From: Isoetes taiwanensis | Taxonomy: Eukaryota; Streptophyta; Lycopodiopsida; Isoetales; Isoetaceae | NCBI GenBank assembly: GCA_021234155.1 | Contig: JAJEKV010000053.1 | Span: 7,393,424-7,457,423, forward strand | DNA length: 64,000 nt | Reading direction: 5' to 3' | Shown: in pieces, positions 12,212 to 21,732 of the stretch | Layout of the letters: each line of letters opens with the position of its first letter | Position numbering within the stretch: the first letter of the stretch is position 1 | The notes under the pieces: generated by a model | Database searches by the model: none | What the model was told of the DNA's origin: nothing | The model's input: only the letters and a program-made list of their open reading frames with translations | Translations under genes and position numbers: made by a program

Positions 12212-14189
12212 TCAATTTGAAAATTCAGTGACTCCAATCATCTTCAGAAAATGCTGGAACTTTGGTCTTCCCAATGCTTTGGTCATAATATCTGCAGCCA
12301 TATCTGCTGTTGGACAGAAATCTAGCTTGAGCATTCCTTTTTCAATCACGTCTCGAATGAAATGATATTTGATATCCACGTGTTTCATTCGTTTATGATC
12401 AACTGGATCATTTGCTATGCATATTGCTCCCTGGTTATCAACTTTGACAATCATACCTTGGGTGTTTTGAATTTGTAACTCCAATGCCAGACGCTGCATC
12501 CACAATACTTCATTGAAAGCATTGCCAATAGCATAGTATTCTGCTTCTGTGGAAGACTGAGCCACACATTTTTGTTTGCAACTGCTCCAACTTACAGGCC
12601 CTCCCCCCATCATGAAAACAAAACCAGAAGTTGATTTTCTATCAGATGATCCAGCCCAATCTGAATCAGAATAGCCAATAGGCAGTGTGTCATCTCGTGA
12701 GCAATAATGGATGCCAAGTTTCAGGGTACCAGCCACATATCTAAGACAACGTTTGAGGGAGCAGCAATGGGTCTGTTTCAGATCATTAGAAAATTGACTG
12801 AGTTTTGAGATGGCAAGGGATAAGTCCGGTCGGGTGGCAAGAGCAGCGAAATTTAATGTTCCAATGATGTTTCTGTACTGCTCACGAATAGGCAGAAAAT
12901 TTGGAGAGCAAACTGGGTCATCAGGATGGAGAATAACACCATGTTCAAGTGGGGTAAGCACTAGATTACAGGAAAGCATGTCAAGTCGAAAGAGCAAGTC
13001 TGTCAAATATTTTTCTTGATGCAAAAACATGGAACCAGCTGATTGGTCATAATGGATTTGGAGGCCAAGGAAATGATGAATTTTACCTAAATCCTTCATT
13101 CGAAACTGAGAACAAAGGCTCTGTTTGAGTTGGGCCAGGTCATCTGGATTTTCTGCAACAAGGAGGAGGTCATCTACATAGCACAGTACAAGGAGGACTT
13201 GAGGAGCAAAAAGGTACTAGACACTAGGATCTGCCACACTTTGAGTGAATTTCAGAGAAATAAGTGTTGTAAAGTTTCAGATACCATGTTCTTGACGCTT
13301 GACGAAGTCCATAAATTGCTTTATGAAGATGACACACCATATTGGCTCCCTGCAGAAATCCTTCTGGTTGTTCCAGCAAGACATTTTCCTGTAAATCTCC
13401 ATGAAGGAAAGCGTTAGCAACATCCATCTGATGTATACTCCAATGTCGCTGACTGGCATATGCCAATATGAGACGAATGGAAGTGAGTCGAACCACGGGA
13501 GCAAATGTCCTGTCAAAATCAATTCCAGGGATCTGGGCAAAACCTCGAGCCACAAGCCGAGCTTTAAATCTGTCTACAGTTCCATCAGCTTTATATTTTA
13601 TTTTATAAACCCACCTGGAACCAATTACTGAACGATCTGATGGACGGGGAACCAAGGTCCATGTTCCTGCTTGGTGAATTGAATCCAATTCATCCTGCAT
13701 GGCATGAAGCCAGCATTCTTTCTCTGCACTGTTAATAGCTTCAGAATATGTTTGAGGCTCAAGGATATAGTCAGATGCTTGTAGAGCATAATCTGCTAGC
13801 CATGCTGGAGGTCTCCTGTTACGAGCAGGGTGTACATAAGGAACATGGTTTGGAATGAGTGAATCTGAGTCCAAGCTGGTTTCTGGAGTAGGAGCAGTTG
13901 GTATGGTCTCTGAAGTAGTGTGAGCAGATGGTACAGGTGTATTAGGTGAAGCATCAACAGTGGATTTTGGAGTGCAAGGAGCAGGAGCAGATGGTACAGG
14001 GGCAATGGATGGAATGTCAACAGAGTCCTCAAGCAAGATAAATGTGGTAACAGGCTTTTTGTCAGAGGGAAAACATGGTTCAGATTCATTGAAGGAGGCA
14101 TGCTTGGAAATGACTAATTTCTGAGTCTCCAGATCGAAAAGCGGTATGCCTTTTGATGCATGGAATATCCTAGGAACATGGCAGGGCAT
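12212..14189 (-). pseudogene. copia reverse transcriptase and RNase H, frameshifted
   Basis: The upstream part (14189 to about 13280) carries the copia RT N-terminal signature (WVYKIKYKADG, RFKARLVARGFAQ, DFDRTFAPVV, QMDVANAFLHGDL). The frame then shifts near 13,280. The next segment contains an in-frame TAG (13217-13219) and then the catalytic YVDD box (about 13,165). The open frame from 13099 holds the RNase H domain (GYSDSDWAGS, STEAEYYA, ALELQI...KVDNQGA) and ends with TGA at 12212. The protein would copy element RNA into DNA in virus-like particles. The breaks make this copy non-functional unless they are sequence errors. Confidence 0.93.
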
Positions 14190-15046
14190 GTTTGCACAGA
14201 GAATTTGGAAGATGGATGTTGTAGCTTAATGAAAGCTCTACAGCCAAAAACTTTCAAATGAGTAAGCTGCACAGGAGCATTAGACCATACCTGCTCAGGA
14301 ATCTCATTGTCAATTGCGTAATGAGGTGCTCTCGCGTTGAGAAGATAACTTCTTTGTTAGAATGGCTTCTCCCTTAATCGGGGCTGGAACATTCATTGAA
14401 ATCATGAGAGTTTCGCCATTTCAATCGACTTACGTTTGCACTTTCGGCTCTCCCATTTTGTTCTGGAGTATAAGGTACAGACAATTGATGTGTGATCCCA
14501 TGATGAAGAAGAAACTCCAAAAATTTTCTAGAGTTGAACTCGCCTCCATTATCTGATCTCAAGTGTTGAATAAGATCTCCAGTGGACCTTTCTATCATGG
14601 TTTTGAAGTTGACAAAGTGATCAAAGCATTGACTTTTGCGCTGCAACAGATACACAAACAACTTTCTGGAAAAATCATCTAGAAAGATGAGAAAATATTG
14701 GCAACCTGTGAAGGTGGGAGGCTGAATAGGAACACAAATATCTGTATGAATCAAGGCCAAGCGTCGGGAAGCACGAGAAACAGATAATTGAAAGGAAGAT
14801 CGGGTGATCTTACCTTGTAGACAAGCATTGCATGCTTTCGAACTTGCTGAATGTGCTTTTAGCAGGCCAACCTTGATCATGATCTCAATCCTGTGAGTGG
14901 AGATGTGTCCAAGTCGATGATGCCAAAGTGTTTGAGCTGTCGGAATCTCAGAAATGCAATTTGCATGCTCAGAGCTCAGGAGAAGTTGGTACAGATTTCC
15001 ACAGCGTCGGCCTTGGAGAATGATCTTCTGATTATGATCTATGATA
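14190..15046 (-). pseudogene. copia integrase, frameshifted
   Basis: This continues the polyprotein in a shifted frame. It shows the HHCC-type region (HHRLGH just upstream and CNACLQGK near 14,820), then the DDE core: HTDICVP, FLDDFSRK, RSDNGGEF, and TPEQNGRAE at about 14,420. The frame is lost just after the DDE glutamate, near 14,410. It recovers in another frame to about 14,190, where the C-terminal box (HLKVFGCRAF, then FLGYS) is legible. The join to protease is broken by an extra T in a T5 run near 15,062. Integrase would insert the element cDNA into the genome. Confidence 0.9.
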
Positions 15047-16258
15047 TCACATGAATACTTTGAAAAAGATGCCTCGATCTGTAAGCTTGCTTACTGAAAT
15101 GAGATTTTTGTGAAGCCCTGGCACATGAAGAACTTCCCGAATCAATCTTGACGCATTGCCAACAACAATGCGTGCAGTACATGAAGCAATAGCTTCTTGA
15201 GTATGAGAGTCTCCCATTTGAACAAGTTTGGGAGTAGCAAGTTTGTCATAAGTAACAAACGAGCCCCGATCAGAAGTCATATGACTTGTGGCTCCTGAAT
15301 CCAGATACCAAAAGGAAGAATCACCTGGAATATCTTCGATGACAGCAAATAAATATTCTGTAACCTCTGTGGCAATCATGCCTTGTTCAGGAATTTCAGC
15401 ACTTTTGGGCTCATCCTCCACAATGTGGGCCTGTTGAACATCATTGACAGATTTAGAGGCTGGTACAGGGGCAACAGCTCTGCAATCTTTGGCCAAATGA
15501 CCATTTTTTTGACATCTGTAACATGTGATTTTTCTATCTTGTCGACCACGTCGAGCAGGCACTTTTGCAGAAGCAGATGAATTCGAACCTTTTGAAGAAT
15601 GATCTGTGAACATTACTGTATCTGAAACATTTGGGCGATTCTGCCGTTGGCGAACAACTTCATCTTTGAGTCGGGTAAATGCCTTCTCAAAGGTGTAATC
15701 ATCAAGTCTGCCTTCCATGTTGACCATTAAACTATTGAGGAGCATGGAGACCTTTTCATCTTCAGAAACCTCGACCCCAATAGCATGCAGCTCATCCAAG
15801 AGGTCTTTCATTTGGCATACGTGTTCCATGAAATCTCCACCTTCAAGCAACTGTAGATTATACAGCTGTTTTCTGAGAGCCAGACGATTGCCTGCAAGAT
15901 TAGATGCATAATGATTTATCAGAGTATTCCAAATCATGTATGCAGACTTAGCTCCTTTGACAAGGCGTGCTGGTGTGTCTTCCAGACTGGAGCAAATGAT
16001 AAGATGTGCCTTCCTGTCTTTCTCAATAAAAGACATCGAAGAAGCATCTAATACAACTTCAACCGTGGCATCTTCAGAGGCTTCAGGTGAAGTAGGAAGA
16101 GTTGGGGTGGAGGAAGCGTGATTGCTCACTATCTCCCAAAGCCCTTTATCTTCAAGAATCATTTGAATGCGCCATCGCCACATCTGGAAGTTTTTGCCAT
16201 CGAAACGTGGCACAAGGCGCCATTCAAAATTTGATAAGGTAGACGTTGCAGCATCCAT
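15047..16258 (-). CDS. copia Gag and protease
   Basis: I chose the ATG at 16258 (MDAATSTLSNF), because the frame upstream of it runs into the leader and LTR. A copia Gag (UBN2-like) domain covers roughly residues 10-240, with the usual W-rich start (FQMWRWRIQMIL). It is followed by a CCHC zinc knuckle (CYRCQKNGHLAKDC), which binds element RNA. Next comes the aspartic protease with its active site in WYLDSGATSHM. The frame ends at a TGA near 15047, shortly after LISVSKL, because of a one-base shift in a T run. Confidence 0.93.
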   Translation of the reverse strand: MDAATSTLSNFEWRLVPRFDGKNFQMWRWRIQMILEDKGLWEIVSNHASSTPTLPTSPEASEDATVEVVLDASSMSFIEKDRKAHLIICSSLEDTPARLVKGAKSAYMIWNTLINHYASNLAGNRLALRKQLYNLQLLEGGDFMEHVCQMKDLLDELHAIGVEVSEDEKVSMLLNSLMVNMEGRLDDYTFEKAFTRLKDEVVRQRQNRPNVSDTVMFTDHSSKGSNSSASAKVPARRGRQDRKITCYRCQKNGHLAKDCRAVAPVPASKSVNDVQQAHIVEDEPKSAEIPEQGMIATEVTEYLFAVIEDIPGDSSFWYLDSGATSHMTSDRGSFVTYDKLATPKLVQMGDSHTQEAIASCTARIVVGNASRLIREVLHVPGLHKNLISVSKLTDRGIFFKVFM

Positions 16259-16388
16259 CCTTAACAAAAACAGAACTGTCAAACAATTGTCGACAGAGTG
16301 ATTGTCGAGCAAATGTCGACTAATCAGTGATGAAAACAATACTGAAAGAAAGTATAGCAAGAAGCGGCTTATGCTTTGGATCAGCGTC

Positions 16389-16402
16389 GTGGGCCCATAA
16401 CC
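16389..16402 (-). promoter_or_regulatory. primer-binding site matching the iMet tRNA anticodon arm
   Basis: The 14 bases directly inside the 5' LTR read gtgggcccataacc on the plus strand. From memory, this equals the anticodon stem-loop of plant initiator tRNA-Met, including its CAU anticodon, rather than the usual tRNA 3' end. Priming from a half-molecule of iMet tRNA is known for Drosophila copia and yeast Ty5. The site abuts the LTR end exactly. Confidence 0.8.
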
Positions 16403-16628
16403 TGATGAAACATGCAACAGGAATAAAGCAAACACAAGTGAACTGATAGCACAAAGCAGAATAAGACGTACAAGAACTGGTGATTGTTCCATTGATCAGA
16501 TGTGGTACTTATACACTTGTCATAATAGATAGGTACATCAACCAAAACGGTAAGTGCCAACTTCCTATAATCAGTCACCAACTTCCCATGATTACAGGCG
16601 TAAACTTCTTAGATTACATAAATCAACA
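16403..16628 (-). repeat. 5' LTR of the copia element, intact 226 bp
   Basis: It starts TG and ends CA on either strand. It is flanked outside by the catcc duplication (16629-16633) and inside by the tRNA-like primer site. It is short for a copia LTR but within the family range. Confidence 0.93.
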
Positions 16629-17031
16629 CATCCTGCATAGAAGCAAAGGGGAAATGAAAGCTTTTCATTCCGGTGGGCTGCCCTAGCCCCGTTTTTGCCC
16701 TAGCCACTGCCTTTTAACTTTACCGTTGTACCAAAGATGGGCAAAGAAACCTGTGATGGGAATCCAAAAGCGCCCATCTCATAAAAATCCAGAAGCACGA
16801 AAACAGGAGGTCGGATTGCATCCACAATCACCAAAGCAAAAACTAGGGCAAAGAACTTAGAAAAATAAGAGAAACCCTAAAATTAACAGCTCGACATGTG
16901 CATGTAATCTCTAAGATGTGAGGAAAAATAACAATAAAAAATTACAAGCCCTTAGATTAAAAGTAACAGGGTTATCTTAACCATTGGAATGGCATGGAGG
17001 AGGATGTCATAGAAACATAGGTCAAACCATA

Positions 17032-17207
17032 GGAATAGAATAGAATAGAATAGTTTTTTTAACGTCCACGGAGACCAATAGGTCATGGGACCCATACAAT
17101 GGGCTAGTACAATCATTACTACTAGGATTAAAAAACCCCTGTCTCGAAAGGTTTTCAAGGGAAAAACCTTTGCAGTAATGATGATACTAGACAAGCGGAG
17201 ATAATGA
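17032..17207 (-). other. LINE 3' UTR with stem-loop and (TATTC)n tail
   Basis: Downstream of the LINE stop the minus strand forms a stem-loop (arms atcattact at 17112-17120 and agtaatgat at 17174-17182) around a GGTTTTT...GGGGTTTTTTAATCC core. It then carries gggtcccat, ggtctccgtggac and a run of A. It ends in a (TATTC)n microsatellite at 17032-17053. The same block occurs near 36.1 and 39.6 kb with different tails. Confidence 0.75.
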
Positions 17208-18107
17208 CTACTGAGGGCTCAGTAATTGCAGATGTTTATCTAGAACCTCAAGTATGTATAATGCCAAGTCATGCACAGATGGTGCTCTGAGAAGTTGTGG
17301 AAGCGTGGAATGGAATGCTAAGGTCAAAAAATGATTCCGGGCTATCTCAAAAGCAGAGCAACTCAGAAGAGTATGGCTTTCATCTTCAATAACCTGTAAC
17401 TGGCAACAGACACATAGTCTCGCTTCTCGCGGCAATTGCGGCCGCTCCCATCTACCTGTCTCAATCCGTAGCCTGTGGGACCCCGTGCGAATTGATGCAA
17501 TAGCTACAAGCTTGTTCCTGGACAATGAAATAAGCAAACAAGCTTGGGGCCCTGGTGCCAAGGTGGGATTTATGTGTGCATGATAATGACCAGTTTTCAC
17601 TTGGGCCAAAGTAGCTGCGTCCCAAATCTTTTGAGAAAAACGACCATTGAGATATTGTTGCAAAAGCTCGGGGATCGAATCGGCAAGCATCAGCAAAGCT
17701 GCTCGGTTGCACAGCCAAACCGCAAACCATGTAGTGCAATGCTCTTTCCAACATCGTTTCAAACGCTGAGGAGATTCAGCCATGGCAAGTGCAAGAACAG
17801 GATACCTAACATCATCCATGTGGTGCACCTTGCAGATATAGTGGAGATGGCGCTTCATGGCAGAATGTTGAAGAGGCCAAAAACCAGTCTCTTGTAAAAG
17901 AATAGCATAGGGCATCGTTGTTTTAACTCCGAGGCTGTAAGTGAGAAAGGACTTTTGCACCCGCTCCAAGCTCTCCCAAGCACTAGCACTAATGGCAGGC
18001 CCCCACACTTCAGAACCATAGAGTAAAACAGGCTCTACCAAAGCCCGAAACAAGTGGGCTTTCCGTGGCCAATCATGAATTTCTGCGCGAAAACAATTGT
18101 TTTGCAT
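17208..18107 (-). pseudogene. non-LTR retrotransposon ORF2, C-terminal part only (5'-truncated)
   Basis: The 299-residue frame starts in the late thumb or connection region of a LINE reverse transcriptase (HLFRALVEPVLLYGSEVWG) and ends with a Cys/His zinc-binding motif (CVCCQLQVIEDESHTLLSC). The stop is a TAG. The RT fingers and palm and the endonuclease are missing. The ATG at 18107 is internal, and homology seems to begin at about 18,115. This is the usual 5'-truncated LINE copy. It is a different family from the L1 element at 42-46 kb. A relative of its zinc motif lies at 35.7-36.0 kb. Confidence 0.85.
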
Positions 18108-18415
18108 GAAAAAAAAAGATGAAAGGGGAATTAAAAGATGAAAATTTAGTGCGCACTCTTAGAGTGCGCATTAGTAGATGTACGCATTAGTACACTCCAT
18201 GCAATACGACCTCTAAATCATAGTAAAACCATTGGAAAAAGTGTACAAAATTTTCAAAAAAACCCCCTGTTATTATGCTACATATTGCTTGGAATTCAGC
18301 TTCGACTTCAGGAAGCATACCTCAAAGCCATAGGATTCTACCAAATCCATACAGAGCTGCCCGCAACAGGCAAAAGACAACCCAGATGACATGGCAAAAG
18401 ACTGCTAGAACAATC

Positions 18416-18583
18416 CGTCCGCTTCGCCAGAAGAAGACCAAATCCCTACAAATCGGCACAACCCTAGAAACCGGCAGACCCCTGCTTCGCTCTACAAATA
18501 CGTCCGCTTCGCCAGAAGAAGACCAAATCCCTACAAATCGGCAGAATACTACAAACCGGCAGAGCCCTGCTTCGCTCCACAAA
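18416..18583. repeat. 85-bp direct repeat, two copies
   Basis: The unit beginning cgtccgcttcgccagaagaa at 18416 recurs at 18501. The surrounding 18.1-19.0 kb shows no gene I can support. A short inverted repeat, gtgcgcactcttagagtgcg, lies near 18,150. Confidence 0.85.
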
Positions 18584-19402
18584 TCCGGCATGCCCATGAG
18601 CATCCCGACAAGCTAACACCAGAACACCATGAGCATCCACCGCTGTGGCCATCGCCGGAGTACTCCATGACGACTGCAAGCCCCTTGCCGGAACTGCCTC
18701 TGCCCTTCTGCATCCGCTCCACGCGCACAACAAGCCATCGCCACGACTCCAGTTCTAAAAATTAGCCCTTCCCGAAAAAAACCAAAACAACCCATTCGAC
18801 CATTGCCAAACCAAAACCAAATTAGTGAGTCAGCAAAATACTATTTTTACATATGAATACATGGCTAAACCTTGCAAAATCATATGTTACATGACCCCCC
18901 AACAACATTTTGGAAACCTAATGTGTCCGCAATCAAAAACAGTATTTTTCTAACATATGATTGTGGAAGGTTAAATGTGGTATTCGTATTGAAAGACGTA
19001 TTTGGATGATGGTGGCACCTGGGTTAGGTTTGGAAACCGACGTGGACTTGTGTTAGAGAAAGGGAGGGTTTTTTTTTCAGGTTTGTATTTGAACAAAGCT
19101 CCAGAGGAGTGGCGGATAAGAGCTCATGCTAATTTTGGCCCCTGCTCCACCGGAATATGCTCTCTGGCTAAAGCTCCACCGCCGAAGGCAGGTTCGGTGT
19201 TCCTTCATTTCTGGCTATGGCGGTCAGAGGCGGCGAGGCAAGAAAAGACCTTTTTCTACCTCTACTAACATTATAATGTCGTGCTTCAGAGCCGCTAAGT
19301 AGTGCGCCCTTAGTTTTCTTTCTCTGCGGTTTGCCGGAGCGATTTGGTGGTTTTGAAGGGGATTTGGAACGGATTGACGGCTCTTAAGGTGGTGTTGGCT
19401 CT

Positions 19403-19633
19403 ATGTTTGGAAGCAAAAGAGCTTCTGGCAGTGATTTAGGAAGGATATTGCAAGGAAAACTGCTTTGGGTTCTGCTTATTTTTTCCCTTGCGGTTCACAG
19501 CAGTAGTGTCAGCAGCTGCATGCATAATCTGATCAAGCGTCCATATATGACAAAAAGAAAGACCAAATTCAAGTGTTCTTCACCGGCAGAAGGAAAGGAA
19601 ATTCCACAGTTACAGAAGAGGAAATCTTATTGA
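19403..19633 (+). CDS. small ORF with signal-peptide-like N-terminus (doubtful)
   Basis: A 76-residue frame starts MFGSKRASGSDLG and has a hydrophobic stretch (LLWVLLIFSLAVHSS) at about residues 22-36, then a basic Cys-containing tail. It could be a small secreted peptide or an open frame in an intron or UTR. I recognise no family. There is no promoter or splice evidence. Confidence 0.15.
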   Translation: MFGSKRASGSDLGRILQGKLLWVLLIFSLAVHSSSVSSCMHNLIKRPYMTKRKTKFKCSSPAEGKEIPQLQKRKSY

Positions 19634-20676
19634 GTCTGAGTAGGAAATCTTGCTCTTGTGTTTTCTATGCATCTGTTTTTTTTTCATATGGCTATTGCTC
19701 TTTTTTTTTTCAATTTATATGCACCTTAATCCTTTCTGTATGTCTGACTGCGTTGATGTTCTCTATACACGGTTCTTTTCGCGTAGAAATTTCTGTTTTC
19801 TTCTTGTTTTCTTTTAGTATTTCTTGCCGGATCCTAGGGAGGCATGGTGCCCTTGCTTATTCTTCCGTTCTTAGAATTATCCGTTGCCTCTGGTTCTTGG
19901 CGTTCGAAACATATTTTTGTTTATCTTCGCACAGTCTCTGATAAACTCGAGTCCATTCTGAACAAGCCCCTTTGGTCCTACTGTAAGATATTATGTGTTC
20001 TATGTACTTTGGTCTGCCTGTACTTAAGCTTCAGGGCATTGAGCATTGGACTGGTTTACGACCCTGGTTATAGGTCGTGGCACGATCATGACCGTGGGTT
20101 ATTCTACGGGATGGAATCACTTACCGTTGGGATTGCGCCATATCAGCATAACCAGGGTAACTTTATTTTCACCCGACTGGAACTGGAACTGGAACTGGAA
20201 CTGGGGGTTCAATTCCCCAGGCTCATGTGATTCTGCAATGTTCTTGGTGTTCTCCAGTTATGAAGTATTGTATTTTATTGTCATGGTGGAATGTGGAAAT
20301 ATTATGGAGTAGTCGATTCCATTGGATTCATACTGGACTGTATAAATGGTGGGTTTGACTCTATAAATGATAGAATATTTTTTTATCCAATGGTGTGTGC
20401 TTTGATACTGTCCCCTTTAAAATTGGGTCAACACAGGCTGGTTTGACCCAAAAAAGACTTGAATTAAGTGATGCGGATTTGTGCAGGGGGAATATATTCC
20501 CAGATGTGCCGTTATCCAACGGCTCAAAACCATAATACACGCTTTAATCATAATTAATAACCATTGAACATGGAAAGCTACCTTCTTATCTTTTGGAATG
20601 ATAAGGCCTACTGAAACAGAATGTTGCCTCTCTGAAGCAAAGTGAAGGTATGATCCATCTTTCGCCTCATCAATGC

Positions 20677-20796
20677 GTGCTCAAGCCAAGAACCTAGTAT
20701 TCTCTAGTATACCTTGCGAGGCACCAAAGGGAGGCTGTGCTCAAGCCAAGAACCTAGTATTCCCTAGTATACCTTGCGTGGCACCAAAGGGAGGCT
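20677..20796. repeat. 60-bp tandem duplication
   Basis: Two adjacent copies of a unit starting gtgctcaagccaagaaccta differ at only two positions, which implies recent duplication. Confidence 0.9.
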
Positions 20797-21268
20797 TCGA
20801 GCAGGGAACCTTGCCTGTGTCATCCACGTGCTCTATATGAAAATGAGAATTAACTTGAGTTTCTACATGATAAGAATGTTAAATTTTGCATTCCCTCAAA
20901 TTAGTATTAAGAAGCATCACCTCTTGCCTTTGAATCTTAACAGTTGCCAAATGTCTAGATATTATGTGCTCACAACACATAACACATAAATACATTGCCT
21001 ACATAAATGTTAGTGTATAACTTTATACTCTCCCAATGGAATTGGAAGGTTGCATGAATGTAAAGCAATCAATAAAATCCATACCAATCCAGATCTGAGC
21101 AAAATCTCAAGAGAAGTTGCATGACTTGAATTAGATTGATTTTTTCTCGTCCATGAAGATAGAATAAAAGAAAACAAAATTGATTTTTGAACATCTACGA
21201 CAATAAATAAAGATTAATAAATAGTCTATGGGAGATTCAAAGAATAAAATACTTGGGAGAGAGATCAC

Positions 21269-21351
21269 ACCCTGGAACGTGGGTGTTATGCCCTATTATA
21301 TAACAAATGACAGTCAGAGGCCAGTAGGGCATACCACCCAAGTTCTAGGGT
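21269..21351. repeat. 83-bp hairpin (miniature inverted repeat)
   Basis: The arms accctggaacgtgggtgtta and the complement of the right end (accctagaacttgggtggta) pair over about 28 bases with few mismatches around a short loop. It could be a tiny MITE or a hairpin RNA source. I see no clear target duplication. Confidence 0.6.
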
Positions 21352-21732
21352 ATTATCTGCCTCAACAAACTGGCCCGCGAGGTGGTTTTATGGTGTTTAT
21401 GGCCGGTGTTTATGCACCGTCAACGTGTTACTCTTACTAGTGGGTAACACCACTGCAACCAACGGCTGAGATTTGATTTCAGCTATAAAACTTGAGGGCC
21501 AGGTTGTTAAGGAGTTAACCTCATTCGCTCTACAAGGTTTAACGTGTCTAGAACTAGTATAAACTTCACGTAAATCGTTAGTTGAAAAGGTAACATTTTA
21601 TTTAAAATAAAAAGCTCTTTTTCAGGTGCTATTGGGTTTATCAAACAGGTGATAACTTGATGGTATAAACACTACATGTACCATGTAACGCCTAGTTAGG
21701 CTGTTAATGAACGTCCTGTTATATAAGCCATG

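Larger units (their letters stand above)
10758..16628 (-). mobile_element. Ty1/copia LTR retrotransposon, nested insertion inside
   Basis: Two matching LTRs (16403-16628 and 10758 to about 12122) enclose gag, protease, integrase, reverse transcriptase and RNase H in that order on the minus strand. This is the copia order. The element is bounded by a perfect 5-bp target duplication, catcc, at 10753-10757 and 16629-16633. The outer LTR ends are TG...CA. The left (3') LTR is interrupted by a 1.1-kb Mutator-like element. The polyprotein is broken by at least three frameshifts and one in-frame TAG, so this copy is non-autonomous as it stands. Confidence 0.95.
19634..21700. other. intergenic stretch with small repeats
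   Basis: No supported gene. It holds a (CTGGAA)n microsatellite near 20,178-20,205, a 60-bp tandem duplication (20677-20736 and 20737-20796), and an 83-bp hairpin listed separately. Confidence 0.6.
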
